This document shows positions 43,227-53,746 of a DNA stretch of 64,000 nt, one piece after another. The translations under genes were made by a program, and so were the position numbers. The stretch is taken from contig CANMMR010000010.1 of NCBI GenBank assembly GCA_947499095.1, forward strand, positions 1 to 64,000, in the 5' to 3' direction. Numbering within the stretch: position 1 is the stretch's first letter; each line of letters starts with the position of its first letter. This DNA is from an uncultured Erythrobacter sp. (GTDB lineage: Bacteria; Pseudomonadota; Alphaproteobacteria; Sphingomonadales; Sphingomonadaceae). Under the pieces are notes generated by a model. That model ran no database searches, had not been told where the DNA came from, and was given only the letters and a program-made list of their open reading frames with translations.

Positions 43227-44257
43227 CGGCCCTTCGCACCAGCGAGCTGGCCCACCTTTTGCACATGCGAAGAAGCGGTGACAAGGACTTCATCACCATG
43301 GACGACAACAATAACGTCTTCCAAACCAACCACGGAGATCCGCGGTCCGTCGCTGTCGGTGAAAACGTTTCTGCAATCTATCAGCTCACCCGGTCCCCTT
43401 GAGTAATTGCCACTTTCGTCCGCTTCCTGGGCTTCATGCAAAGAGTGCCAATTACCGATGTCAGACCACCCCATCGAAACAGGAATGACCGCAACTTTCT
43501 TCGCGTTTTCCATCACCGCGTAATCGATCGATTCCCCTTCAATGGGCTGGAATGGCTCTGCGGCCGGGTAGAAATAGGCCCCATTCTCCTCGCCTGCCTC
43601 GACGCTTGCTAAAACGGCATCACCCATGGCGGGACGGTGCGACTGAAGCTCGTCCAGAAACGTACCAGCTGTGAAAACGAAAATGCCGCTGTTCCAGCTG
43701 AAGGTGCCACGCTTCAAGAATGATCGTGCAGTGGCCAGCTCGGGCTTCTCTACGAAGCGCTTGACCTGGTATGACCCAGTGCCAAGGTCCTCACCTCGTT
43801 CAATGTAGCCGAAGCCAGTTTCTGGCTTTGTAGGTTCGATCCCGAGCGTAACCAGCCAGCCATTCTGTGCGAGCGCGGCTGCCTTCGCCACAGCCTCCTG
43901 AAACGCGTCTTCATCGGCGATGTGATGGTCGCTAGGGCAGACCAACATTACATCGTCGCGGTCGAGCCGCGCAGCCGCTAAGCCAATTGCGGGCGCAGTA
44001 TTTTTTGCGCCCGGCTCGACGATAACCCTCAAGGCTTTCCTGTTGCCTGCTTGCGTATCGATGTGTTGCAGGTGGCCAGCTCCGCCCACCACCAAAACCT
44101 GTTGGTTTGCGTCGACTTCGCTCCGAGCAATTGTCTGCTCGAAGAGTGTTTTCTCACCAACGAGTGGTTGGAAAGGCTTGGGTTTCTCTGGCCTACTTTT
44201 TGGCCAAAGGCGAGTACCACTCCCCCCGCAAAGGATCACTGGTGTGACCTTAGTCAT
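43223..44257 (-). CDS. manC: Mannose-1-phosphate guanylyltransferase
   Basis: 344 residues, single nucleotidyltransferase domain without the isomerase fusion. The N-terminal signature VILCGGSGTRLWPKSRPEKPKPF is intact; EPGAKNTAPAIG and FVEKPE follow as expected. It makes GDP-mannose for the gmd/fcl branch. It overlaps manA by 4 nt. Confidence 0.95.
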   Translation of the reverse strand: MTKVTPVILCGGSGTRLWPKSRPEKPKPFQPLVGEKTLFEQTIARSEVDANQQVLVVGGAGHLQHIDTQAGNRKALRVIVEPGAKNTAPAIGLAAARLDRDDVMLVCPSDHHIADEDAFQEAVAKAAALAQNGWLVTLGIEPTKPETGFGYIERGEDLGTGSYQVKRFVEKPELATARSFLKRGTFSWNSGIFVFTAGTFLDELQSHRPAMGDAVLASVEAGEENGAYFYPAAEPFQPIEGESIDYAVMENAKKVAVIPVSMGWSDIGNWHSLHEAQEADESGNYSRGPGELIDCRNVFTDSDGPRISVVGLEDVIVVVHGDEVLVTASSHVQKVGQLAGAKGR

Positions 44258-44391
44258 CTTCTACCCCCAAATTTGAAATCTCATCGTTTCGGACTGAGCC
44301 GTGGCATTATGCAGACCTGCGGCGTGTGCTGCGGCCTGACACTAAGCGAAGTGCGCACTCGCGAATGATCTGCGCTACAAAGCAGTGCGAA

Positions 44392-45780
44392 TTACTGGGT
44401 GGCGCGGGTCACTCCTGATGCGGCCAATTGTTTGTCGATTGCGCTCAGCAGTTTACCAAGGCCCTCGTCGCTCGTTGCCTCTGCACGCGCGACCAAAATG
44501 TCTTCCGTGTTTGACGCCCGAAGAAGCCACCAACCATCGGGTGTGCTCACCCTAGCCCCGTCAATGCGGACGATATCCGCTTGCTCATGTTCGAGCCTCT
44601 GAATCACCTCATCGACGACCTCGAACTTCCGCGAACCGTTCACAGGAATGCGGAGCTCAGGAGTATTCCACTTTGCAGGCAGTTCATCGCGCATTTCGGC
44701 TAGCGTCCTGCCCTCGTCACTCACGGCTCTGAGGAGTCTCAAAGCGGCGTAAAGCCCATCGTCGAAGCCGTAGTAGTCATCAGCGAAAAAGAGATGCCCG
44801 CTCATCTCGCCGGCAAGGGGAGATCGAGTTTCTTCCATCTTCTTCCTGATGTACGAGCGGCCAGCCTTCCACATGCAGGGTTTGCCGCCCCAAGAGCGGA
44901 TGACCTCGTACAACGCGTCGCTTGCCTTCACATCCGAAATAACGGTTGCACCAGGTCGATCCTTCAAGATTGGCCGGGCAAAGATCGCGAGTAATTGATC
45001 GGGCCAAACCACCCGCCCCCGCCCATCGACCACTCCCAAGCGATCACCGTCGCCGTCGAAAGCGAGGCCCAGGTCCAACCCGTTCTCAATTACCAGACGC
45101 TTGAGATGATCGAGGTTCTTCTCATCGGAGGGATCGGGATGATGATTGGGAAAATCACCGTCGACGTTGGTGAAAATGGTGAGATGCTCTCCCGGTAATC
45201 TCTTGACCAATTTTTCGACAGCGGGTCCCGCAGCACCGTTTCCGGCATCCCACCCGACCCGGAGCGCCATGCTTCCACAATTCTCTGAGATGCGTTCGAT
45301 GTAACCATCGAGAACATCTATCTCGCTAATTGCGCCCTTGCCTGGCGACCATTCTCCCCCAACCGCCATTCGGCCTATTTTCTGGATAAATTCCCCGTCG
45401 ACAGCGCGATGACGCAGGACGATCTTGAACCCATTGTAGCCAATCGGACTATGGCTTCCGGTAACCTGAATGGCGCCGTCGACTTCAAGCTCCATTTCCG
45501 CGAAATAAAGCATGGGCGTGGGCCCCAAGCCGATGCGAATTACGTCGACGCCGCTTTCAGTCAGACCTTTTACAAGTGCCGATTCTAAGTCCAGGGAGCT
45601 ACTGCGCCCATCATTGCCAACCGCGACCTTCCTTCCAGCGGATTCCCGCACAAGACTACCGAACGAACGACCTGTCGCATATGCATCCCGCTCAGACAGG
45701 ACATCCCCGACCATCCCGCGAATGTCATAGTCGCGAAGGACACTTGGATGAAATCGATGACCCTTCACCAGAGAACTCAT
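44392..45780 (-). CDS. manB: Phosphomannomutase/phosphoglucomutase
   Basis: A four-domain alpha-D-phosphohexomutase of about 462 residues from ATG 45780, or 483 from TTG 45843. The phosphoserine loop TGSHSPIGYNG differs by one residue from the usual TGSHNP. The metal loop AFDGDGDRLG and the sugar-binding GEMSGHLFF motif are present. It interconverts mannose-6-P and mannose-1-P for manC. The start is ambiguous because no ribosome site is seen at either candidate. Confidence 0.93.
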   Translation of the reverse strand: MSSLVKGHRFHPSVLRDYDIRGMVGDVLSERDAYATGRSFGSLVRESAGRKVAVGNDGRSSSLDLESALVKGLTESGVDVIRIGLGPTPMLYFAEMELEVDGAIQVTGSHSPIGYNGFKIVLRHRAVDGEFIQKIGRMAVGGEWSPGKGAISEIDVLDGYIERISENCGSMALRVGWDAGNGAAGPAVEKLVKRLPGEHLTIFTNVDGDFPNHHPDPSDEKNLDHLKRLVIENGLDLGLAFDGDGDRLGVVDGRGRVVWPDQLLAIFARPILKDRPGATVISDVKASDALYEVIRSWGGKPCMWKAGRSYIRKKMEETRSPLAGEMSGHLFFADDYYGFDDGLYAALRLLRAVSDEGRTLAEMRDELPAKWNTPELRIPVNGSRKFEVVDEVIQRLEHEQADIVRIDGARVSTPDGWWLLRASNTEDILVARAEATSDEGLGKLLSAIDKQLAASGVTRATQ

Positions 45781-45882
45781 GCGTTCGGATTGGGCTGGGA
45801 GTTCATTGATTGAACGAGTGCTGGACCCAAGCGACACTGACAATCTAGTGGGCTTACCAGCATAGTCCGCGCCCCCAAATCG

Positions 45883-46866
45883 CTACGCGTCGACAGCACG
45901 GCCCCTCACCTGATCTTCGGCTTCAAGGAACCAGCGATAGGTCGCAGCCACACCCTCCTTGAGACCGATCTTCGCATGCCACCCCATGCTGTCCAGTCGG
46001 CTGACATCCATAAGCTTACGCATGGTGCCATCTGGTTTTGTGGGATCCGTTACGATGCGCCCCTCGAACCCCGTGACCTCGGCAACAAGGTGAGCCAGTT
46101 GGAAGATCGAGATATCTTCACCACTCCCAACGTTGATGTGACTCAACATTGGCTGAGTATTCGCTTCGTAGATCTCGCGTTCAAGTTCGAGGACGAAGAG
46201 CGATGCTTCTGCCATGTCATCAACATGAAGAAATTCGCGGCGCGGGTTTCCGCTACCCCAGATAACGACTTCCTCCGCTTTTGCCTGCGCCGCTTCGTGG
46301 AAACGCCTAATCAAAGCCGGCAGAACGTGACTGTTCTCCGGATGAAAGTTGTCGCCCGGGCCATAAAGGTTGGTGGGCATCACTGAGCGATAGTCAGTGC
46401 CGTGCTGCCTGTTGTAACTTTCGCAGAGCTTGATTCCCGCAATCTTGGCAATCGCATAAGGTTCATTTGTAGGCTCAAGCGCACCGGTAAGAAGGGCGGC
46501 CTCTCCCATCGGTTGCGATGCATTCTTCGGATAGATGCAGGAAGATCCGAGGAATAGCAGGCGCATCACGCCTGCTTTGAAAGCCTGATGGACGACGTTA
46601 GTCTCAATCATCAGGTTCTCGTAGATGAAGTCGGCCGGATAGGTATTATTGGCGTGGATGCCCCCAACCTTGGCGGCGGCAAGGATCACGAGGTCTGGCC
46701 GTTCGGATTGCAAGAAATTTCGGACCTCAGCTTGATTGGTAAGATCAAGCTCGGCGCGGGTCTTGGTGACGATATCGAGAGTCTCCCCCCTTTCTCGCCG
46801 AGTTTCGAGTTTTCGAAGAATGGCACCACCGACCATTCCTCGATGACCTGCGACAAAAACCTTCAT
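45883..46866 (-). CDS. fcl: GDP-L-fucose synthase
   Basis: 327-residue short-chain dehydrogenase/epimerase. NADP loop GHRGMVGG at the N-terminus; catalytic YAIAK and SSC motifs (about 106-140); [12 protein letters not shown] and [16 protein letters not shown] in the substrate region. It reduces and epimerises GDP-4-keto-6-deoxymannose from Gmd. It begins 9 nt after the gmd stop codon. Confidence 0.96.
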   Translation of the reverse strand: MKVFVAGHRGMVGGAILRKLETRRERGETLDIVTKTRAELDLTNQAEVRNFLQSERPDLVILAAAKVGGIHANNTYPADFIYENLMIETNVVHQAFKAGVMRLLFLGSSCIYPKNASQPMGEAALLTGALEPTNEPYAIAKIAGIKLCESYNRQHGTDYRSVMPTNLYGPGDNFHPENSHVLPALIRRFHEAAQAKAEEVVIWGSGNPRREFLHVDDMAEASLFVLELEREIYEANTQPMLSHINVGSGEDISIFQLAHLVAEVTGFEGRIVTDPTKPDGTMRKLMDVSRLDSMGWHAKIGLKEGVAATYRWFLEAEDQVRGRAVDA

Positions 46867-46875
46867 GTTCTTACC

Positions 46876-47994
46876 TCAGTTTTCGGCGCTGATAGGGACC
46901 GCGAAGCCATTCTCTTTCAGAAACGCGTGACGGCGCGCGTCCTCAAGGTCTGCGGCGACCATTTCCGCGCACATTTCGCGCGCGGTAATTTCCGGCTCCC
47001 ATCCGAGGACCTCGCGCGCTTTGGTCGGATCGCCAAGGAGAGTTTCCACCTCTGCCGGGCGGAAATAGCGAGGATCGATACGAACGACCGTGTCGCCAGG
47101 CTTCACCGTCACCGGCACCTTTGAACTGACAGCTTCGACGATCCCAACCTCGTCCACGCCTTCGCCTTCGAAGCGCAAGGTGATCCCAAGCTCCTCGGCA
47201 GACCAACAGATAAATTCGCGCACTGAGTACTGCTTTCCAGTGGCGATTACGAAATCTTCGGGCTTGTCCTGCTGCAACATCATCCACTGCATGCGGACAT
47301 AGTCCTTCGCGTGACCCCAATCGCGAAGAGCGTCCATGTTGCCCATGTACAAGCAATCTTCGAGGCCCTGGCTGATGTTCGCCAGTCCTCGCGTTATTTT
47401 CCTCGTTACAAAGGTCTCGCCGCGACGTGGGCTCTCGTGATTGAAAAGAATCCCGTTGCAGGCATACATTCCGTAAGCCTCGCGATAATTCACAGCGATC
47501 CAGTACGCGTAGAGTTTGGCCGCAGCGTAGGGAGAGCGCGGGTAGAATGGTGTCGTCTCTCGCTGAGGTATCTCCTGCACCAATCCATAAAGTTCCGAGG
47601 TCGACGCTTGGTAGAAGCGAGTCTTCTTTTCGAGACCGAGGAACCGGATTGCTTCGAGTAAGCGGAGCGTGCCCATGGCATCGACGTCAGCTGTATATTC
47701 GGGGGACTCAAAGCTCACTGCGACGTGCGATTGGGCGCCCAAATTATAGATTTCGTCGGGCTGAACTTCTTGGATAATCCTGGTCAGGTTCGAGCTGTCC
47801 GTCAGGTCACCATAATGCAGTTTTAGCTTAGGATTAGGCTCATGTGGATCTTGGTAAATATGATCAATTCGCTGGGTATTAAAAGAGGAAGCCCGGCGCT
47901 TGATGCCATGAACCTCATATCCCTTAGCCAGAAGAAATTCTGCGAGGTATGAACCGTCCTGCCCGGTAATCCCCGTAATCAAAGCCTTTTTCAT
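46876..47994 (-). CDS. gmd: GDP-mannose 4,6-dehydratase
   Basis: 372 residues. Gly-rich loop [28 protein letters not shown] with the catalytic Tyr-Lys, [21 protein letters not shown] and the [10 protein letters not shown] motif are all typical of Gmd. Produces GDP-4-keto-6-deoxy-D-mannose, the GDP-L-fucose precursor. Upstream partner of fcl. The gmd-fcl pair implies L-fucose or a related 6-deoxyhexose in the polysaccharide. Confidence 0.97.
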   Translation of the reverse strand: MKKALITGITGQDGSYLAEFLLAKGYEVHGIKRRASSFNTQRIDHIYQDPHEPNPKLKLHYGDLTDSSNLTRIIQEVQPDEIYNLGAQSHVAVSFESPEYTADVDAMGTLRLLEAIRFLGLEKKTRFYQASTSELYGLVQEIPQRETTPFYPRSPYAAAKLYAYWIAVNYREAYGMYACNGILFNHESPRRGETFVTRKITRGLANISQGLEDCLYMGNMDALRDWGHAKDYVRMQWMMLQQDKPEDFVIATGKQYSVREFICWSAEELGITLRFEGEGVDEVGIVEAVSSKVPVTVKPGDTVVRIDPRYFRPAEVETLLGDPTKAREVLGWEPEITAREMCAEMVAADLEDARRHAFLKENGFAVPISAEN

Positions 47995-48033
47995 TTTTAA
48001 GGTCCGTCTTGTTCGATGATTTGGATTGGGAGT

Positions 48034-49356
48034 TCAGGCTTCCCTGAAAATCCGTCCGATGCTGGAATAGTCGAAGCCCAACGCGCGCACGTCGTCCGGG
48101 CGATAGATGTTGCGCAGGTCCACCAGCACCGGTGCCTTGGCAAGGTCCTTGATGCGGTTGAAATCGAGCGCGCGGAACACGTCCCATTCGGTGACGATCG
48201 CGATCGCATGGGCACCGTCGATCGCGGCATAGGGGTCCTCGACCATGGTCACTTCGGGCATCAGCGGGCGGGCCTGCTCCATGCCTTCGGGATCGTAGGC
48301 GGCCACCTCGACACCCGCATCGGTCAGCGTCTGGGCGACCGCGATGGCGGGGCTGTCGCGCATGTCGTCGGTGTTGGGCTTGAAGGTCAGGCCGAGCAGC
48401 GCGACCTTCTTGCCGCGTGCGTTGTCCGCGCCGCCCAGCGCGTCCAGCACCTTGCGGCCCATTGCGCGCTTGCGGCTATCGTTGACCTTGACCACCGCTT
48501 CCACGATCCGCGTCGGACTGTCGAAGTCTTCCGCGGTCTTGAGCAGGGCGAGCGTGTCCTTGGGGAAGCACGATCCGCCGTAGCCCGGGCCGGCGTGGAG
48601 GAACTTGGCACCGATGCGGTTGTCCATGCCGATCCCACGGCTGACGTCCTGCACGTCAGCTCCGACCTTTTCGCACAGGTCGGCCATCTCGTTGATGAAG
48701 GTGATCTTCGTCGCGAGAAATGCGTTGGCGGCGTATTTGATCAGTTCGCTGGTCCGGCGGCCGGTGAACAGGATCGGCGATTCGTTGAGGAAGAGCGGGC
48801 GATAAACCTCGCGCATCACATCGCGGCCGAAGTCGTCTTCGGCACCGATCACGATGCGGTCGGGGCGCTTGAAATCGCCGATGGCCGCGCCCTCGCGCAG
48901 GAATTCTGGGTTGGAGACGACCGCGAACCGGTGGCTCGTACCACTGTCGGCAAGGATGCGTTCGACCTCGTCGCCCGTGCCGACCGGAACGGTGGACTTG
49001 GTCACGATGACCGCGTCATTGGCGAGGCTCTCGCCGATTTCCTTCGCCACGGCATAGACGAAGGAAAGGTCCGCATGGCCATCGCCGCGGCGGCTGGGCG
49101 TGCCGACCGCGATGAAGATCGCGTCCGCGCCCTTGATGCCCTCGGCAAGGCTGGTGGTGAAGGTGAGGCGGCCGGCCTTGACGTTGGCGCCGACCAGTTC
49201 GGCAAGGCCCGGTTCGTAGATCGGCATCACGCCGTCGTGCAGGCGATCGATCTTCGACTGGTCCTTGTCGATGCAGACCACGTCATGCCCGAAATCGGCG
49301 AAACACGCGCCCGATACCAGGCCGACATAGCCCGAGCCTACCATGGCAATTTTCAT
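48034..49356 (-). CDS. ugd: UDP-glucose 6-dehydrogenase
   Basis: 440 residues. GSGYVGLVSGACFADFGHDV Rossmann motif, catalytic cysteine in GGSCFPKD, and TVPVGTGDEVE, followed by the UDP-binding C-terminal domain. Oxidises UDP-glucose to UDP-glucuronate, the substrate for the 4-epimerase at 55.7 kb. Its codon and base use is much more GC-rich than the glycosyltransferase genes immediately upstream, so it is probably of core origin. Confidence 0.95.
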   Translation of the reverse strand: MKIAMVGSGYVGLVSGACFADFGHDVVCIDKDQSKIDRLHDGVMPIYEPGLAELVGANVKAGRLTFTTSLAEGIKGADAIFIAVGTPSRRGDGHADLSFVYAVAKEIGESLANDAVIVTKSTVPVGTGDEVERILADSGTSHRFAVVSNPEFLREGAAIGDFKRPDRIVIGAEDDFGRDVMREVYRPLFLNESPILFTGRRTSELIKYAANAFLATKITFINEMADLCEKVGADVQDVSRGIGMDNRIGAKFLHAGPGYGGSCFPKDTLALLKTAEDFDSPTRIVEAVVKVNDSRKRAMGRKVLDALGGADNARGKKVALLGLTFKPNTDDMRDSPAIAVAQTLTDAGVEVAAYDPEGMEQARPLMPEVTMVEDPYAAIDGAHAIAIVTEWDVFRALDFNRIKDLAKAPVLVDLRNIYRPDDVRALGFDYSSIGRIFREA

Positions 49357-49432
49357 TTGGGGTTATAACCTAAAAAAAAGGGTCCGTGACGAAATTGAAG
49401 GATCTCAAAAGTCAGGTATCAGAAATCCTGAG

Positions 49433-50194
49433 TCAGCCTTTTGAAAATTTGACCTTCAAAACTTCAAACATAAATATTGGAGCCGAAACGAACATTCTTC
49501 GTCCAAGTCTCCGAGGCTGAGCCAATAAGCGAGGCAGCCACTCCAAACCGATGGATCTGAAAAATTTTGGAGAACGCTTAACGGTACCGGCATAGAAATC
49601 GAATGCCGCACCGATTGCGCCAGCCACCCTGACATTTAATAGATGTCGATGATCCGCGATCCAACACTCTTGCTTTGGCGCAGTCATCCCTACCCAAAGC
49701 ACGTCGGGTCGGGCGGCATTTATCGCAGAAACCATATCCAAATTCTCTGCTTCACTAAATGCATCTACATATGGCGGCGAATAAGTCCCAACCACCTTTA
49801 AATTAGGGAATTCAGAGTTCGCACGCGTCTCGATCCGATCTAAAACCTCTGTCGACGAACCCAGAAAAAAGACGGACCCACCGACCTTGTCCAATCGCTT
49901 CATTACTTCGATAAAGACGTCCGGTCCCGTCACTCTGCCTTTTATTGTCCCACCCAGGAGTCGTGAAGCGACAACAATACCTACTCCGTCAGGAACCAGC
50001 CAATCAGCTCCCTGAAGAGCCACGCGGAAGCGAGGCCTTTCCATCGCTTCAACAAATGAATGAGGATTTAGGCAGCAAAAGAACTTACAATCGGCATTCT
50101 CACCCTGAGTGTAATTAACGATCTCAGTAGCGCATTCGCCAACACCTCGATCAAACAACCAATAATCGGAAAGATTCAAACTCAACCCCTGCAA
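49433..50194 (-). CDS. WecG/TagA/CpsF-family glycosyltransferase
   Basis: 253 residues. The family pattern LVPDGVGIVVASRLLGG, FFLGSSTEVLDR, PDVLWVGMTAPKQECWI and GAAFDFYAGTVKRSPKF...GLEWLPRLL is clear. These inverting enzymes (GT26) add a sugar such as ManNAc(A) or glucuronate to a lipid-linked acceptor. AT-richer than ugd next to it. Probably adds the second residue of the repeat unit. Confidence 0.9.
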   Translation of the reverse strand: MQGLSLNLSDYWLFDRGVGECATEIVNYTQGENADCKFFCCLNPHSFVEAMERPRFRVALQGADWLVPDGVGIVVASRLLGGTIKGRVTGPDVFIEVMKRLDKVGGSVFFLGSSTEVLDRIETRANSEFPNLKVVGTYSPPYVDAFSEAENLDMVSAINAARPDVLWVGMTAPKQECWIADHRHLLNVRVAGAIGAAFDFYAGTVKRSPKFFRSIGLEWLPRLLAQPRRLGRRMFVSAPIFMFEVLKVKFSKG

Positions 50195-50303
50195 AATAGC
50201 TCATTTAGGAACAACACCTGAAGAAAATCTTCGAAAATTCCAATATTACGCTAAGCTAGTAAACCCGCCCAGCTATCTACTAGCTATAACGATATATATT
50301 CTG

Positions 50304-51467
50304 TCACCTTTGGATATCCAAGGCGGTTTCATAGACGTCCATTAGATTGCGATAGTAGACATCGGCAGTAAATTCTTTCAAGAGTTTACTTCGACCTGCG
50401 TCGCCCATCTCTAACGCAAGTCGATCATCTTGCCAAAGCTTCTCTATTGCCGCCCGGAACTGAATAACACTACCCGGCTCGCACAATAAGCCCGTCGTCT
50501 CATTCTCTACGATCTCAGGCATCCCACCGAGATTAGAGGCCACAATAGGCTTTCCGACACTCATCGCTTCCAATGCAACTCCCGGGAAACCTTCGTACCA
50601 GAGGCTGGGGAGAAGCAGCATTTTCGCGTTATAGTAAAAATTACGTAGATCATCTCCGCTCAAATGACCTAACAACTCGACATTCGGGGGCTTAGGCGCA
50701 TCGAGGAAGTCACCAATTGCGCCAGCTAATTTGAATGGCACCTCCGGCAACCCCTCAGCAAGCTTATAAATCAGGTCAATGCCCTTCTCGTGGCTCAATC
50801 TCCCTGAGTAAGCCACATAGGACCCTTTTGTGTCGCTCAATGCGTGCTCGGAGGCCGAAATCCCGTCTACGAAATTCGGTAAGACGCTGATTCTTTCTTG
50901 GTCAAACCCTTCCGCGACATGCAACGAACGCTGAAAATGGGTTTGAGCGTAAAAATGCGTTACCCCGCGCGCAAAAGCCTCAGAGCGCCGAGCGGTAGCG
51001 GTTCTAATAGCATAGCCCGCACTCTTTAATATGTTGCTTTCGCAGTTTTTGAGAAAGCCCCAGTATTCCCGACCGCCCATACACTTGTGGCAGAGGCGCC
51101 CTTTTGTCATCAGCAATCCGTTCGGGCAGAATAATCGGTAATTCGACAAACGCATAACTACCGGAATATCATGCCTCCTCGCTACATCGAGAATCGACGG
51201 AGAAATCAGCGGGTATAGATTTTGAATTTGTATGAGGTCAGGCCGCTCAACTTTTAAAAATTCTTCGAATTGACGCGCAGCATCGTAGGACCAAATGCCA
51301 GAGAAGAATGCATTTATCTTATCCGCCGAACTTTGGATGGTAGAACTGTCTCTAAAGAATGAACTAACAGTATGCCCCTTGTCGGTCAGCAGCTGCATTA
51401 TTCGAGCGATCATTCGCTCCTCGCCGCTAATGGCACCGTAGTTATTATGGACAAAGGAAACGTGCAT
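50304..51467 (-). CDS. Glycosyltransferase, GT4-type
   Basis: 387 residues with two Rossmann halves. The N-terminal half carries HNNYGAISGEERMI; the C-terminal half has SGRLSHEKGIDLI and the nucleotide-sugar-binding E-x7-E region (LWYEGFPGVALEAMSVGKPIVASNLGGMPEIV). The LCHKCMGGREYW cysteine-containing stretch near residue 120 is unusual but occurs in some GT4 proteins. Donor and linkage unknown. It ends about 10 bp downstream of the Wzy-like gene start region. Confidence 0.88.
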   Translation of the reverse strand: MHVSFVHNNYGAISGEERMIARIMQLLTDKGHTVSSFFRDSSTIQSSADKINAFFSGIWSYDAARQFEEFLKVERPDLIQIQNLYPLISPSILDVARRHDIPVVMRLSNYRLFCPNGLLMTKGRLCHKCMGGREYWGFLKNCESNILKSAGYAIRTATARRSEAFARGVTHFYAQTHFQRSLHVAEGFDQERISVLPNFVDGISASEHALSDTKGSYVAYSGRLSHEKGIDLIYKLAEGLPEVPFKLAGAIGDFLDAPKPPNVELLGHLSGDDLRNFYYNAKMLLLPSLWYEGFPGVALEAMSVGKPIVASNLGGMPEIVENETTGLLCEPGSVIQFRAAIEKLWQDDRLALEMGDAGRSKLLKEFTADVYYRNLMDVYETALDIQR

Positions 51468-51476
51468 CTAAAGAGA

Positions 51477-52766
51477 TTACCCTTGAAGGTTCAATTTGAC
51501 CAATCGAGGATCTCTGGCCGGTAAATGACTTTTCCCCGCCAAAATTAGAAAGCTCGAAGCTAGAAAATTGGCCGGGAGATAAACGAGCACGTTCGAGACG
51601 GCCATCCAGCAAACGAATCCTATGAGAGAAGACGCACCTGTTACGTATAGTATTTCACTATAAGAGTTGGGCGGAAGCTGAATTCGGCGTCGCAGCAAGG
51701 CTGGTAATAGCAAGATTAAGAGGGCGAGGATCGAACCCAGCACGCCTACGTCAGTAAGAAGCATGAGCATGTCGTTGTGAGGCTCTCGGCCGAGGAAGAA
51801 TTCGCTTCCTACGATATATTTCGCAACACCTGGTCCGTTACCAAAGATCCCTATGTCGGCGTTCGCCGTTATGGCTTCTGCCATTTCAAACCTCCCGCGA
51901 GCCCTAATCATATCCCACGAGAAGGTCCCGTTCAGAACATGGTGAAGTATCTGCTGGGGACCAAATCTGTCAAAGAATGCATAGCTTAAGAATCGTTCAC
52001 TAGTGACGACCATCGCGAAAACTGAGGCGAGGAGGCTCCAAAAAAGCACCCTCGACCAAGCACTGCCAGTTGGCAAAATGCGCTTGCGGTAGATAAGGAG
52101 GCCGACGGCCACTGCAATCAAGGCCCCACGTTGAAGGACCAGTGCTAGCGAGAGCAGCGAAAGTCCGAGAAGCAGAATGTCCTGGAGTTGATTAGCCTTC
52201 CTATCGCAAGGGCTACGCATCACCACCGTCAAGTAAAATAAAGTGCTAATCACGAAGACAAATTTCGAGAAGTGCTGCCCTGCAAATCCCTCCATTGCGC
52301 CAGTCGCTGTACGCCCGAACGGGAAGATGTATATGATTAGCGATAATAAAATATATGCAGCCAGGCTCGCGTATACATATCGGAACAGATCAATCTTCAT
52401 TCCGTGACTCAATGAGTGGGAGGCCAAGATTGATACAGATGTTATGTAAAGAAACAGGCGAATATATAGCGGTGCAACAAGGAATATATGTGAGCTGTTC
52501 GTCGCAGCCATCGCGACGACGACCACGAAAATTGACGTGATCCCCCAGATAGTGGTCTGCTCGCTTGGTTTTTGTTGCCCCACACTCACGAGGAGCCACA
52601 CGAACAACAAACCTAGAATTGCCATGTCACGGAGTATCGTGACTGATATCCCAACTGCCGTATTTGGCAGAAGCAGAAAAGTGCCAAAGAGGCTTAGGAG
52701 AAAAAGCGTCTTATGAAATGACAACAGATTTACGGAGGCGTGTCCTTGGATATCCCGCTTATTCAT
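51477..52766 (-). CDS. O-antigen/exopolysaccharide polymerase or ligase (Wzy/WaaL-like)
   Basis: 429 residues, about ten to twelve membrane helices (for example TLFLLSLFGTFLLLPN and LLGLSLLSLALVLQRGALIAVAVGLLIYR). A long periplasmic loop containing GPGVAKYIVGSEFFLGREPHNDMLMLL fits the Wzy/WaaL pattern with a conserved His/Asn near the end of the loop. It would polymerise lipid-linked repeat units in the periplasm. A second protein of this class lies at 60.1 kb. Confidence 0.78.
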   Translation of the reverse strand: MNKRDIQGHASVNLLSFHKTLFLLSLFGTFLLLPNTAVGISVTILRDMAILGLLFVWLLVSVGQQKPSEQTTIWGITSIFVVVVAMAATNSSHIFLVAPLYIRLFLYITSVSILASHSLSHGMKIDLFRYVYASLAAYILLSLIIYIFPFGRTATGAMEGFAGQHFSKFVFVISTLFYLTVVMRSPCDRKANQLQDILLLGLSLLSLALVLQRGALIAVAVGLLIYRKRILPTGSAWSRVLFWSLLASVFAMVVTSERFLSYAFFDRFGPQQILHHVLNGTFSWDMIRARGRFEMAEAITANADIGIFGNGPGVAKYIVGSEFFLGREPHNDMLMLLTDVGVLGSILALLILLLPALLRRRIQLPPNSYSEILYVTGASSLIGFVCWMAVSNVLVYLPANFLASSFLILAGKSHLPARDPRLVKLNLQG

Positions 52767-52777
52767 CGGATCGGCCC

Positions 52778-53746
52778 TTAGCGTGACCTATCCAGAAGAC
52801 TCACAATGCGATCGCGATAATCTTGCCAGAGCGCTTTCTGCCACCGCAAATCCTTGGCTATAGTTACGGTCATTGCTCTGGAACTGCGAGATTCCAGGTT
52901 CAAGATGCCTTCCTGTATATACTCTGAAAGTGCTGCGCGCGTTTTATCTCGAGGGGCCAATGCGCGGAACGTCGCCCCCATCGACACTGCAGCTAATCCG
53001 GGATGCAGTTTCGATGAAGTAATGCTGCGACATGCTCTTAGTGCCGCCAAAGCCCGACCAATATTCTCTGACCTAACGGAGCCCATGAACGGAAGGGCAA
53101 TTTCACCACCACCTGGAAAAAAAGCTTGATGCGAGTAAAAATTGGCCTTCGAACGGCCTAGCATTCGACCGAGTTCGGTCGGGATTAACGGCAGCGAACG
53201 ACGCGTGAAATTGAAGAGATCAAGGAAAGATTCGTCTTCCGCCTCCTGCAACGCGGAAAACTTACTCCGGAAGAAATGTTGGCTCGCCAATACAATATCA
53301 GGAAGATAGGTCGTGCCCGAGATATCAAGCGAAAGATCGCGCCGTAGCCGCACACACCCGCCACGAAAGCTAGCATGTAAAATCAGCTGCTTTCGCTGAG
53401 CAGCCAACTCTTCGCGGTGAGCAACTCCATCACTACCGATCGACATGGCGATCAATTGTACTTCGTGCCTGTCCAGATAGGCCAGAAGGGGCTCAAGAGA
53501 AGTGCTCAGATCGCTCTTATTCTCCGACGCCCTTTTGAAGAAAGCGCCACCGCCCAGCAAAATCGCTTCAGCATTGCTATCTTCGATACTCGCGCAGGAT
53601 GGGTACCCAAGAAGTCGGAAGCGTGGATTTTTCGAAATAATAACGGAGTCGAAACCGGCCTCTCGAACGAGCTCGGCAAACATGACCGCCATTAGGTCAT
53701 CCCCGAAGTTACCCTGCTCATAAAACCCCCAGATTGCTACAATCAT
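52778..53746 (-). CDS. Polysaccharide pyruvyl transferase family protein
   Basis: 322 residues. The start MIVAIWGFYEQGNFGDDLMAV, the AILLGGGAFFKR motif and the later SITSSKLHPGLAAVSMG pattern are those of CsaB/WcaK-type pyruvyl transferases, which attach ketal pyruvate to a sugar using phosphoenolpyruvate. Its ATG overlaps the sulfotransferase-like gene stop (53743-53746). It is expected to put an acidic substituent on the repeat unit. Confidence 0.82.
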   Translation of the reverse strand: MIVAIWGFYEQGNFGDDLMAVMFAELVREAGFDSVIISKNPRFRLLGYPSCASIEDSNAEAILLGGGAFFKRASENKSDLSTSLEPLLAYLDRHEVQLIAMSIGSDGVAHREELAAQRKQLILHASFRGGCVRLRRDLSLDISGTTYLPDIVLASQHFFRSKFSALQEAEDESFLDLFNFTRRSLPLIPTELGRMLGRSKANFYSHQAFFPGGGEIALPFMGSVRSENIGRALAALRACRSITSSKLHPGLAAVSMGATFRALAPRDKTRAALSEYIQEGILNLESRSSRAMTVTIAKDLRWQKALWQDYRDRIVSLLDRSR